Source: Ferdinandcohnia sp036962705 (lineage in GTDB: Bacteria > Bacillota > Bacilli > Bacillales > Bacillaceae_L). From it: a stretch of 64,000 bases of DNA. Positions 1 to 7,212 of this stretch are shown here, one piece after another. Numbering within the stretch: the stretch's first letter is position 1; every line of letters starts with the position of its first letter. A program made the translations under genes and the position numbers. The DNA lies in the NCBI RefSeq assembly GCF_036962705.1, contig NZ_JBALOQ010000003.1:292661-356660 (forward strand), written 5' to 3'. The notes under the pieces are model-generated. The model made no database searches. It was given only the letters and a program-made list of their open reading frames with translations, and was not told where the DNA came from.

Positions 1-1112
1 TTATAACCAAATGATTTATATATTTCATTACGGTTCCAGAAGCTACCTGAGTTACCATGGAATACTGCAGAAGTATAACCCTGCTGTCCAAGGATGGCTG
101 GTGCCGCTTGATATGTGTTCAAGCCTTTTGTTGTAAAAGCAGATCCTTGTGGAAGACCATATAATGAGTTTTCAAGAATAAACTCCGCATCAGCTGTCTT
201 ACCTTGAGCTGTTTGATGGAAGAAATTATCAAAATACAGTGTATTTTGATCCCTTGTTAATGAGTTAAGGAATGGTGTTACTTCTTCACCATGCAACTTG
301 TAGTCGATTAAGAAGTTTTGGATAGACTCAAGATGAAGATAAATAACGTTCATCCCTTTAGCTGCTCCAAAATACTCAGGATTTGGCTCGGCATAGTTTG
401 CCTTCGTATAGTTAATAACTTCAATGCTGTCGTTACTATCCGCTAGTGCTCTTTGAGTTGAAGCCTTTGTACTTTGCACAGCATCATAAATTGTATAGTT
501 GTACATACCTAAATATTTCACAATATAATGGCGGTCAAACCCACGTGTTAAAAGCTGTGGACGATCAGCCTCAGCAAGTGTAAGGTTAACTGCTGAAATT
601 AGGATCGAAAACGCAAATAATGCAGCTACTTTTAAACCTTTCAAGCTAGTTGTCGTTTCAACTTTTACGACTTTAAATAGCACAAGTGCTACTAATACGA
701 AAAAGTCAACAAAGAACAAGAAGTCATATGGTTTTAAAAGTGAAACAACACTTCCACTTACATCACCAAAGTTTTGTGTTTGGAACAATGTTGGCAATGT
801 AATAAAGTCGCTAAAGAAACGGTAATATAAAATATTCGCGTATAAAAGGAAAGACATTAGAAAATAGATAATAAGAAGTCGTCTATATCTCTTTTTTCCT
901 TTACCTAAAAATGCAAGTCCTAAAAAGAATAAAGCCGATCCGAGTGGATTCAAAAATAATAAAAATGTCTGTAATGAATTATCAATACTTAAGTTAAACT
1001 CTGTTATTTGCGCAATATATGTTTTCATCCACAGGAATAACACTGCTAACAAGAAAAAGCCAAAAAAACTAGAGAAGATATTTTGACCACGTTTCAGAAT
1101 GTTCTTTTTCAT
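1..1112 (-). CDS. ltaS: Lipoteichoic acid synthase (LtaS family), 3' end outside window
   Basis: Membrane enzyme that polymerises glycerol-phosphate from phosphatidylglycerol onto the lipoteichoic acid anchor, acting on the outer face of the membrane. The first 370 codons are present and the C-terminal part of the sulfatase-like domain lies beyond position 1. About five hydrophobic segments fall in residues 10-170, followed by the start of the extracellular catalytic domain. The motif GKTADAE carries the expected nucleophile at Thr306, and a metal-site Glu precedes it in the LESIQNF segment. The ATG at 1112 follows AAGGTAGG at a good distance. The gene is monocistronic in what can be seen. 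A paralogue such as YfnI or YvgJ cannot be excluded without the rest of the protein. Confidence 0.9.
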   Translation of the reverse strand, partial: MKKNILKRGQNIFSSFFGFFLLAVLFLWMKTYIAQITEFNLSIDNSLQTFLLFLNPLGSALFFLGLAFLGKGKKRYRRLLIIYFLMSFLLYANILYYRFFSDFITLPTLFQTQNFGDVSGSVVSLLKPYDFLFFVDFFVLVALVLFKVVKVETTTSLKGLKVAALFAFSILISAVNLTLAEADRPQLLTRGFDRHYIVKYLGMYNYTIYDAVQSTKASTQRALADSNDSIEVINYTKANYAEPNPEYFGAAKGMNVIYLHLESIQNFLIDYKLHGEEVTPFLNSLTRDQNTLYFDNFFHQTAQGKTADAEFILENSLYGLPQGSAFTTKGLNTYQAAPAILGQQGYTSAVFHGNSGSFWNRNEIYKSFGY

Positions 1113-1465
1113 GATTGCACCTACCTTCAATCTAAACAAAAATTATTTCAATATCCAAAAGCCTAATAAACATTGTATCAACGAATTATGAACAAATTAT
1201 TAACAAATGTAATTAAATTTACAATCGGAGTACATTTACATACTTTACTACGTTTCTCTAAAATGTCAACAGTTCTAGAAAACCCCGAAATTTTCTTACA
1301 ACTTATGTATCCCCTTACACATCAGCCTGTACACCGTTTTTACAAACTCTTATAAAATACGTAACATCCTTCTAAATTATGACCACATTATATTTACAAA
1401 AGTAAGCAAAATTAAAGACGTAAGGATTAGTTTCAATTATACTACTATAATAGGAATTACTTTTA
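1113..1465. other. Intergenic region between divergent genes
   Basis: AT-rich spacer between ltaS (leftward) and the metallophosphoesterase (rightward). It must contain both promoters, but I see no convincing consensus pair, riboswitch or repeat. A 60-codon open frame at 1173-1355 has no ribosome binding site or protein-like composition. Confidence 0.5.
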
Positions 1466-2563
1466 ATGGAAAGGGCTATTCGAACTATGTTTATTATTGC
1501 GATACTCCTATTTCTTTTGCTTTATTGTGGTATGAGCTTCTTTTTTGGGTATATGGGATGGGTATGGCTCAAACACGCATTTTTATTTCGACATAAAAAG
1601 ACATACATATTAGTCATTCTGATATTATCATTATCTATTTTTGTTGGTTATTCTACATCATCTGCAATTCTACAGACTGTTGGATACTACTGGCTTATCC
1701 TAGCAGGATTTGGACTTATCCTTTTACCAATTGCAGCCCTATTATTCTACTTATTTAAAAAGAAAGGAATGAGGGCGATTGGGTTTGGGGTGATTACGGT
1801 GTATATCCTAATCTTCAGTTTCGGAACTTTCTACGCATGGAATCCCGTTGTTCAAACCTATAATATCTCGATCGAAGAAAATGTCGAACGGGATGATTTG
1901 AAAGTATTAATGGCGTCTGATTTTCATCTTGGTAGTATTGTTGGTAAAAACCATCTTCAAAAATTCGTCCATTTAGTAGAAGAAACTCGTCCAGATATTG
2001 TGTTGCTCCCCGGTGATCTCATCGATGATCACATTGAGCCTTTTTTAAAGGAAAACATGGGTGAAGTGATGAAAAAAATTGATGCACCACTTGGCGTTTA
2101 TGCTACCCTTGGAAATCATGATTACTACGGAAGCGATAACGAAAAAATTGTCGAAGAAATGGAGAAGCTTGGGATTGAGATTTTAACAGATGAAGTGACC
2201 ATGATTGAAAATGAGATCTATATAATAGGAAGAAATGATGATACAGATAAAAATCGTGTCGACATTGAGAGGCTTGTTTCATCGCTTGATTCAACAAAAC
2301 CGATGATTATGCTAGACCATCAACCGAATGAACTAGATGATGCGGCGGCTAACGGAATCGACTTAATATTGTCGGGACATACGCATCGAGGTCAAGTGTT
2401 TCCTGGAAATCTGATTACTGGCATGTTGTATGAAAATGATTATGGCTTGTTGAAAAAAGGTGACATGCATTCGATCGTATCGTCTGGGTTTAGTACATGG
2501 GGACCTCCGCTTAGACTTGGAACAAGATCCGAAGTTGTCATTATTAATGTGGAATTCAAATAA
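1466..2563 (+). CDS. Membrane-anchored metallophosphoesterase (YkuE/YaeI-like)
   Basis: Predicted calcineurin-like phosphoesterase with its catalytic domain tethered to the membrane. Residues 8-125 contain about four hydrophobic helices. Metal-binding motifs follow in order: D152-x-H154, GD at 183-184, GNHD at 216-219, H285 and GHTHR at 304-308. The set is complete, so the enzyme is probably active. Family members act on phosphodiesters or phospholipid-type substrates; the substrate here is unknown. The ATG at 1466 has a poor ribosome site, whereas an internal ATG at 1487 is preceded by GGAAAGG 11 bases upstream and may be the true start. The gene ends in a strong hairpin terminator and has no operon partner. 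Confidence 0.85.
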   Translation: MERAIRTMFIIAILLFLLLYCGMSFFFGYMGWVWLKHAFLFRHKKTYILVILILSLSIFVGYSTSSAILQTVGYYWLILAGFGLILLPIAALLFYLFKKKGMRAIGFGVITVYILIFSFGTFYAWNPVVQTYNISIEENVERDDLKVLMASDFHLGSIVGKNHLQKFVHLVEETRPDIVLLPGDLIDDHIEPFLKENMGEVMKKIDAPLGVYATLGNHDYYGSDNEKIVEEMEKLGIEILTDEVTMIENEIYIIGRNDDTDKNRVDIERLVSSLDSTKPMIMLDHQPNELDDAAANGIDLILSGHTHRGQVFPGNLITGMLYENDYGLLKKGDMHSIVSSGFSTWGPPLRLGTRSEVVIINVEFK

Positions 2564-2595
2564 AAAAGCATTACCTGACAAGGTAATGCTTTTTT
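2562..2595. terminator. Bidirectional rho-independent terminator
   Basis: A perfect 14-bp inverted repeat (A6 GCATTACC / GGTAATGC T6) with a 6-base loop separates the convergent metallophosphoesterase and DoxX genes and has a T-run in both directions. Confidence 0.95.
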
Positions 2596-2601
2596 ACTTA
2601 A

Positions 2602-3009
2602 TTATTTATCTTTCCCTTTAAAAATCAATTGATCTAGTGCAAATGCCTTTGAACCAGTGATAGCAAGCATCACAGCCATAGCAAGAAATGCTAAATCTAA
2701 TTCAGAGCCTGCCATTTGACCATTACCTAAAAAACCTACTTCAAGCTTTACTGTAAAAATTGCCCCAACCATTACGATAGCAATTAAAATTGATACGATT
2801 CGACTAAATAATCCAAGGACTAACATAATGCCACCAACAAGCTCAATAATTGCTACTCCATATGCTAAAACACCTGGAAGTCCAATGCTCTCAAACCATC
2901 CAACAGTGTTTTCAATTCCATCTTGAAACTTCACAAGTCCATGAATAAAAAATGTAATACCTAATACCACTCTAATAATTAAACTTCCTAATTCAAATTT
3001 ATTTTCCAT
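2602..3009 (-). CDS. mhqP: DoxX family membrane protein (MhqP-like)
   Basis: Small integral membrane protein of about 135 residues with four hydrophobic helices, typical of the DoxX family. The open frame extends to 3024, but the ATG at 3009 sits 7 bases after GGAGGA and is the better start. It overlaps the 3' end of the upstream hydrolase by 11 bases, so the two are translationally coupled. In Bacillus subtilis, MhqP (DoxX) and MhqD (hydrolase) belong to the MhqR regulon, which responds to quinones and other electrophiles. The pairing here supports that role, but the symbol rests on context and family, not on a search. A general redox or thiosulfate-related DoxX protein is the alternative. 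Confidence 0.75.
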   Translation of the reverse strand: MENKFELGSLIIRVVLGITFFIHGLVKFQDGIENTVGWFESIGLPGVLAYGVAIIELVGGIMLVLGLFSRIVSILIAIVMVGAIFTVKLEVGFLGNGQMAGSELDLAFLAMAVMLAITGSKAFALDQLIFKGKDK

Positions 3010-3673
3010 TTCTATTTCCTCCATTTTTTAGATCGTTCGTGATCCATTCCATAAAATCACGATAATTTTGTAATGAAACGGTATGTCCTTCCGGATAAGA
3101 ATGAAAGTACACATTCGCTCCATGTTTTTCGAAAAACTCCTTGCTTTCTACACCCCATTGATACGGCAACACAGGATCATGTTCCCCATGCGAAATGAAG
3201 ATTGAAAGATTTTTGACTGATTGGATTTCATATTCCTCTTTTACGAAATTAGGAATATACCCGCTCAATGCAACAATGCCCTTAATTCTTTCTCCTAATG
3301 AAAGCCCTAAAGTCATCGAAACGATAGCTCCCTGGCTGAATCCTAGTAAATAGATGTTTTCTTGATCAATCGGATAGTTGTGCGAAGCATAATCAAGAAA
3401 ATTTGTAAGTTGACCAATGCTTTGGTCGAATACTTCTCTGTGCGGTTTGCCATAACCTTCTATCGTAAAAAAGGCATACCCTGGTGGCTGTGCTATTGGA
3501 CCACGAATACTAAAAATATAAAATATATCCTCTAAGCCTTTTACTAATGAGAGAAGATCTTGTTCATTGCTCCCCATTCCATGCATTAAAAACAAAGCAG
3601 GATATTTTTTATCAGGATCAATTGTTGAAGGTTTACGTAGCTCAAAAACAAAAGGTGAATTCAATTCAATCAT
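2999..3673 (-). CDS. mhqD: Alpha/beta hydrolase, phospholipase/carboxylesterase family (MhqD-like)
   Basis: Cytoplasmic serine hydrolase of 224 residues. The HGMGS segment near residue 31 forms the oxyanion region, GFSQG places the nucleophile at Ser113, and Asp166 (HGEHDP) and His197 (PEGHT) complete the triad. Length and motif order match the carboxylesterase/phospholipase family that includes MhqD. The gene is coupled to the DoxX gene downstream, and together they resemble an electrophile or quinone detoxification unit. The ATG at 3673 lies almost on top of the GAAGAAGGG ribosome site; a TTG nine bases further in has better spacing and may be the actual start. The physiological ester is unknown. 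Confidence 0.8.
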   Translation of the reverse strand: MIELNSPFVFELRKPSTIDPDKKYPALFLMHGMGSNEQDLLSLVKGLEDIFYIFSIRGPIAQPPGYAFFTIEGYGKPHREVFDQSIGQLTNFLDYASHNYPIDQENIYLLGFSQGAIVSMTLGLSLGERIKGIVALSGYIPNFVKEEYEIQSVKNLSIFISHGEHDPVLPYQWGVESKEFFEKHGANVYFHSYPEGHTVSLQNYRDFMEWITNDLKNGGNRNGK

Positions 3674-3864
3674 CCCTTCTTCATGTTATTTACTTAAAGT
3701 ATCCCCACAGCAAAGTATTTGTAAAAAAATAAAATATTCTTATAAAGAAACACAAGGGCAAAAAAAGAAAACCATTAAGGTTTTGTTTCTTAATATGAAT
3801 ATTTGTTGTCTATAAGATAACAAGACACATGGTATATTGTCAACAGTTTTTTTTGCTATTATAA

Positions 3865-4060
3865 TCAAATATGACTTGGCATATTTGCGCCCGATTTTTA
3901 GGCCCACAGGAAGTGGGTCATAAAGACGTTGCCACAGGATGTGGAGTACTTAGTCTTTGAACTTACGTCTCGAAAAATTTCCTTTTAAAAATCGTGGCAT
4001 CCGCCGGAGGCTTTCACTTTATTCAGTTGGGATTTGAACCCCGACTGAATAAAGTGAATA
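3865..4060. repeat. Structured interspersed repeat, copy A
   Basis: Shares its ends with copy B at 13013-13149. The left part has TCAAAT, five variable bases, then TTGGC-TATTTGCGC-CGATTTTT; the right part starts AAAAATCGTGGCATCCGCC and ends in a long hairpin at 4013-4058. CGATTTTT can pair with AAAAATCG, closing the element. Between these arms copy A carries about 80 extra bases with their own hairpins (CCCAC/GTGGG, CCACA/TGTGG, AAAGAC/GTCTTT). The hairpin differs from copy B by a compensatory change (C4015-G4056 against A-T). It stops 34 bases before the XRE-cupin start codon. The rest of the 3674-4093 gap holds an AT-rich leader for the hydrolase gene with a weak hairpin at 3764-3790. Confidence 0.8.
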
Positions 4061-4093
4061 AGTTTCATACTAGAAAACATGTGAGGTACAAAT

Positions 4094-4633
4094 ATGGATA
4101 TTGGTACTAAAATTCGCGCGATTCGAAATCGAAAAAAAATAACCATCGCCCAAATGTGTGAAGGTACGGGCCTATCAAAAGGTTTTATCAGCAATGTTGA
4201 AAACAATAATACATCCCCATCGATTAACACTTTAAAAGCAATATCTGATTTTCTAGAGGTTCCGCTTCCCTACTTATTATTAGAAAAGAAAGAACATATG
4301 CGAGTCGTTCGTAAGGATGCACGCACAAAAACGTCTTTTAATAATTTACAAGTGGAACATCTCACCTCAAAAGGTGGCTTGCGCATGATGATTGTCGAAT
4401 GTCCACCTGGTGCTTCAATGGGAGAACCGAACGCACATGAAGGCGAAGAATGCCATTTAGTTTTAAAAGGAAAAATCCTTGCAGAACAAGGTGATGATTC
4501 TGTTGTTGTAGAAGAAGGAGACTCCTTCAGCTGGAATGCAAGCGTTCCCCACTTTGTAAAAAATATCGGAGAAACAACAGCAGTGATTTTGATCTCCGTT
4601 TATTCAGATTCAGAATTAAATGATATTTTATAG
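4094..4633 (+). CDS. XRE-family regulator with C-terminal cupin domain
   Basis: Transcription factor of 179 residues. An N-terminal lambda-repressor-type helix-turn-helix spans about residues 5-60 (recognition region around GLSKGFISNVE). A cupin_2 ligand domain covers about 105-172 (HEGEECHLVLKG, then WNASVPHFVKN). This HTH-plus-cupin layout is shared by PuuR- and SutR-type regulators, which sense small ligands such as polyamines or amino-acid derivatives. The ligand here is unknown. GTGAGGT lies 6 bases before the ATG. No adjacent metabolic gene is co-oriented except guaC, from which it is separated by a terminator. The structured repeat immediately upstream may form part of its leader. Confidence 0.85.
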   Translation: MDIGTKIRAIRNRKKITIAQMCEGTGLSKGFISNVENNNTSPSINTLKAISDFLEVPLPYLLLEKKEHMRVVRKDARTKTSFNNLQVEHLTSKGGLRMMIVECPPGASMGEPNAHEGEECHLVLKGKILAEQGDDSVVVEEGDSFSWNASVPHFVKNIGETTAVILISVYSDSELNDIL

Positions 4634-4637
4634 GTTT

Positions 4638-4663
4638 AAGCTTGCGTAATCGCAGGCTTTTTT
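4638..4663 (+). terminator. Rho-independent terminator of the XRE-cupin gene
   Basis: Nine-pair stem AAGCTTGCG / CGCAGGCTT (one G-T pair) with a TAAT loop, followed by a T-rich tail. Confidence 0.85.
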
Positions 4664-4695
4664 CTTGGTTATCAATGTCAGGATGCAAAAAAGCT

Positions 4696-4724
4696 TTGAC
4701 ATCATCTAAAAAATCATGTACATT
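4696..4724 (+). promoter_or_regulatory. Sigma-A promoter of guaC
   Basis: TTGACA at 4696-4701 and TACATT at 4719-4724 are separated by 17 bases. The expected transcription start, near 4731, falls inside the first PurBox, which fits repression by PurR. Confidence 0.7.
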
Positions 4725-4729
4725 ATCTA

Positions 4730-4774
4730 ATGTACGAACATTATTAAATTGCATAGAAAATAATATTCGGTTTT
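4730..4774. promoter_or_regulatory. Paired inverted PurBoxes (PurR operator)
   Basis: Box 1 is ATGTACGAACATTA at 4730-4743. Box 2 is the inverted AAAACCGAATATTA at 4761-4774. Both contain the CGAA core and are separated by 17 bases, the arrangement known for Bacillus PurR operators. Repression would be relieved by PRPP. Confidence 0.75.
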
Positions 4775-4788
4775 AGGAGTGTTTTTAA

Positions 4789-5772
4789 ATGGAAAACGTA
4801 TTTGATTATGAAGATATTCAGTTAATCCCTGCAAAATGTATTGTAAACAGTCGTTCGGAGTGTGACACAACAGTTGAATTTGGTGGACATACATTTAAAC
4901 TTCCGGTTGTCCCTGCAAACATGCAGACAATTATAGATGAGAAAATCGCATTATTTTTAGCTGAAAATGGCTATTTCTATATTATGCACCGTTTCAATCC
5001 AGAAAAACGTGTTGATTTTATTAAAGATATGCATTCTCGCGGCTTAATTGCTTCGATCAGTGTTGGTGTTAAGTCTGAGGAATACACATTCATCGAACAG
5101 CTTGCTGAAGAGAACCTTGTACCAGATTTCATCACAATTGATATCGCTCATGGTCATTCAAACTCAGTAATTGAAATGATTAAGCATATTAAGGCGCATT
5201 TACCAAAAAGCTTTGTTATTGCTGGTAACGTTGGGACTCCAGAAGCAGTAAGAGAATTAGAAAATGCTGGTGCAGACGCAACAAAGGTTGGAATTGGACC
5301 TGGTAAAGTTTGTATCACAAAAATTAAAACTGGCTTCGGTACTGGCGGCTGGCAGCTTGCTGCACTTCGTTGGTGCGCAAAGGCTGCAACAAAGCCTGTC
5401 ATTGCAGACGGTGGTATCCGTACTCACGGTGATATCGCGAAATCAGTTCGCTTTGGTGCGAAAATGGTCATGATTGGTTCCCTCTTCGCTGGACATGAAG
5501 AGTCACCTGGTGAAACAAAAGAAGTAGAGGGTAAACTCGTTAAAGAATACTTCGGATCAGCTTCTGAATTCCAAAAAGGTGAAAAGAAGAACGTTGAAGG
5601 TAAGAAAATCTACGTTGAGCACAAAGGCTCATTAAAAGACACACTTAAAGAAATGGAACAAGACCTCCAGTCTGCCATCTCTTACTCAGGAGGAAACAAA
5701 TTAGATTCCATCCGCCATGTCGATTATGTAGTCGTTAAAAACTCAATCTTTAACGGCGATCGCATTTATTAA
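4789..5772 (+). CDS. guaC: GMP reductase
   Basis: Cytoplasmic enzyme converting GMP to IMP with NADPH and release of ammonia, in purine salvage. The 327-residue protein is a (beta/alpha)8 barrel of the IMPDH/GMPR family. The loop GIGPGKVCITK carries the catalytic Cys175, and VIADGGIRTHGD is the phosphate-binding segment. There are no CBS domains, and the length matches the bacterial GuaC subgroup, which separates it from IMP dehydrogenase. AGGAG lies 9 bases before the ATG. It is monocistronic with a clear promoter and a double PurBox, so it is probably repressed by PurR. Confidence 0.95.
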   Translation: MENVFDYEDIQLIPAKCIVNSRSECDTTVEFGGHTFKLPVVPANMQTIIDEKIALFLAENGYFYIMHRFNPEKRVDFIKDMHSRGLIASISVGVKSEEYTFIEQLAEENLVPDFITIDIAHGHSNSVIEMIKHIKAHLPKSFVIAGNVGTPEAVRELENAGADATKVGIGPGKVCITKIKTGFGTGGWQLAALRWCAKAATKPVIADGGIRTHGDIAKSVRFGAKMVMIGSLFAGHEESPGETKEVEGKLVKEYFGSASEFQKGEKKNVEGKKIYVEHKGSLKDTLKEMEQDLQSAISYSGGNKLDSIRHVDYVVVKNSIFNGDRIY

Positions 5773-5777
5773 TAGGA

Positions 5778-5947
5778 TAGGGACCACGGGGACGGTTCTC
5801 CTGGTTTCAAGTGGTTACGCTTCGCGACCACATTTATGGTTCTTTTTGCAAAAGGGCGCAACTCCCATTCGGGTTTAGTTGCGCCCTTTTGTTCTAATTT
5901 CTCAAAAATACCCTAAGGGGATCCAATAGAACCGTCCCTCTGGTTCC
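5778..5947. repeat. GGGACGGTTC-type inverted repeat pair, locus 1
   Basis: GGGACCACGGGGACGGTTCT at 5780-5799 is matched in inverted orientation by AGAACCGTCCC at 5928-5938 followed by a further partial match. The enclosed DNA holds a GTGGT/ACCAC hairpin at 5811-5831 and a strong terminator. The same terminal sequence bounds the array at 49.47-50.08 kb. The right arm encodes the last residues of the leftward gene that ends at 5913. Confidence 0.75.
5849..5891. terminator. Bidirectional terminator after guaC
   Basis: Perfect 15-bp stem CAAAAGGGCGCAACT / AGTTGCGCCCTTTTG with a 13-base loop, between the convergent guaC and hypothetical genes. Confidence 0.9.
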
Positions 5948-6332
5948 TTAATTCATCGATATACTCATATTCAAGCGAAATTTCTGTTGATGTATAGAAA
6001 AAACCTTTATAGCGAATTGTGTCAACAGAATTAATGATTAGCTCTTTTATCTTCTTGCCTTCTTTATCATAAATCGTGGTGTCAAAACGATATCCCATAT
6101 AGCCTACTGAGGACTTCCCCTTTTTAAACGTAACCTCGTTTAAATTCTTAATGATTCGATCAATCTCTCCCTCGTCAGTAATATCAAACCTATATCCCGA
6201 ATTCCCATCAACAATATGTATTTTCGAAACTTTGTCTGGCTCAATGTTAAATAGCTTGTGAGGAACGTATGTAAAACTGTATAGTAGTACGAGGAGCAGC
6301 GGAATGACGATCAAAATGGTTTTCAATTTCAT
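5913..6332 (-). CDS. Hypothetical membrane-anchored protein
   Basis: Protein of about 139 residues with one N-terminal hydrophobic segment (residues 4-22) and a soluble, probably extracytoplasmic, mixed alpha/beta remainder. I do not recognise the family. The open frame extends to a GTG at 6344, but the ATG at 6332 is placed 8 bases after AAAGGTGG and is preferred. The last ten or so residues (RDGSIGSP) are read from the right arm of the adjacent inverted repeat, so the original stop codon was probably displaced when that element arrived. It is divergent from the DUF2164 gene. Confidence 0.6.
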   Translation of the reverse strand: MKLKTILIVIPLLLVLLYSFTYVPHKLFNIEPDKVSKIHIVDGNSGYRFDITDEGEIDRIIKNLNEVTFKKGKSSVGYMGYRFDTTIYDKEGKKIKELIINSVDTIRYKGFFYTSTEISLEYEYIDELRNQRDGSIGSP

Positions 6333-6370
6333 TGCTATATCCACCTTTCAAATGTAAGGAGTGTTTTCAA

Positions 6371-6616
6371 TTGTTTTTAAAGCTAACGAAAGAACAACAG
6401 CAAATGATGATTTCTGACATTCAGGAATTTTTCTCACTCGAACGAGATGAAGATATGAGTGAGTTTGCTGCAGAACAAGTATTGCATTTTGTGAAAGAAA
6501 AACTAGCACCACATTTCTACAATGCTGCCGTCCACGATGTAAAAGCAGTGGTCGATCAGCAATTCGCCTCTCTAGACGACGAAATTTTAACACTCGAAAG
6601 ACCCATCAGAAGCTAG
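6371..6616 (+). CDS. DUF2164 family protein
   Basis: Small cytoplasmic protein of 81 residues. The LTKEQQ start, the IQEFFSLERDEDMSEFAAEQ segment, the FYNAAVHDVKAVV segment and the terminal LERP match my memory of DUF2164, a family of unknown function. The frame is open from 6332, but a TTG at 6371 follows TAAGGAG by 9 bases and is the likely start. Codon use is like the neighbours. It may be cotranscribed with the small gene at 6667. Confidence 0.75.
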   Translation: MFLKLTKEQQQMMISDIQEFFSLERDEDMSEFAAEQVLHFVKEKLAPHFYNAAVHDVKAVVDQQFASLDDEILTLERPIRS

Positions 6617-6666
6617 AGTATATTTTGGCATAGTTGCTTACACTACCCCTAAAGGAGTGAATGCAG

Positions 6667-6831
6667 ATGCCAAAAGACAAACACAATCTTTTTGATCCAG
6701 ATGATACATATGGTGTGTTTAAATCTGAGATGGAAGTTGATTCAGATGTCAACGAAGACATGAATCGCGAAGGATTACTTGATGATTCGGTTGAAGCTTT
6801 TGTTAAATCGAAAAAAAATCTACCTAAATAG
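6667..6831 (+). CDS. Small acidic protein of unknown function
   Basis: A 54-residue frame (MPKDKHNLFDPDD... ending KKNLPK) rich in Asp and Glu. AAAGGAG at 6651-6657 has ideal spacing to the ATG at 6667 and poor spacing to an in-frame ATG at 6661. No signal peptide or membrane segment is visible. It follows the DUF2164 gene by 50 bases and could be in the same transcript. I do not recognise the family. Confidence 0.6.
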   Translation: MPKDKHNLFDPDDTYGVFKSEMEVDSDVNEDMNREGLLDDSVEAFVKSKKNLPK

Positions 6832-6900
6832 TTCTAGGGAAGTTGATGGGAATCCTTCTTAACCTAGTAATATTTTGTTTATAAAGGGGCGAAGGTGTTG

Positions 6901-7158
6901 CTCACGGACATTCCGCACAGCATTTGAGTTGGGTCTGTCTTCGAGAAGACTTCTCACGGACAATTCATCCAGCTATTTAATCAAGCTTGTCCCCGAGATC
7001 CCGTCTCAGAGACACTTCACTTCACATATGAGCTTAATTTGTCCTTGAGACTGCTTATCAGAGACATTTTACACAGCATTTGAGCTTGATTTGTCTTCGA
7101 GACCTCGTCTCAGAGACAATTCGCACATCAAATCAATGCCGTTTGTCTTTGATATACT
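6901..7158. repeat. Tandem array of about five 52-bp degenerate repeats
   Basis: Units start at 6901, 6953, 7005, 7057 and 7109, exactly 52 bases apart. Each begins with (C/A)TCA(C/G)(G/A)GACA and has TGTC(T/C)-(T/C)GAGA near base 36. Adjacent units create a nested palindrome, for example TGTCT-GAGAC-GTCTC-AGACA around 7093-7118. No frame is conserved through it. The flanks of the 6832-7212 gap hold only the terminator at 7175. Confidence 0.85.
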
Positions 7159-7174
7159 ATTCTCCCCCCAAAAA

Positions 7175-7210
7175 AACAAGCCATAATGCCCTAAAGCATT
7201 ATGACTTGTT
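7175..7210. terminator. Terminator downstream of the MFS gene
   Basis: Stem AACAAG-CATAATGC / GCATTATG-CTTGTT with one A-C mismatch and a 6-base loop; an A-run on the plus strand gives the T-run for leftward transcripts. Confidence 0.85.
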
Positions 7211-7212
7211 CT

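Noticed and set aside
1173..1355. 60-codon open frame between ltaS and the phosphoesterase
   Set aside because: No ribosome site, no protein-like composition, lies in a promoter-bearing spacer.
3764..3790. Leader attenuator of the MhqD-like gene
   Set aside because: Only a six-pair AT-rich stem; too weak to call a regulatory terminator.
5154..5402. Antisense frame within guaC
   Set aside because: Shadow of a strongly conserved enzyme; no independent signals.
6901..7158. Possible CRISPR array
   Set aside because: Units are degenerate along their whole length; there are no invariant repeats with unique spacers and no cas genes.
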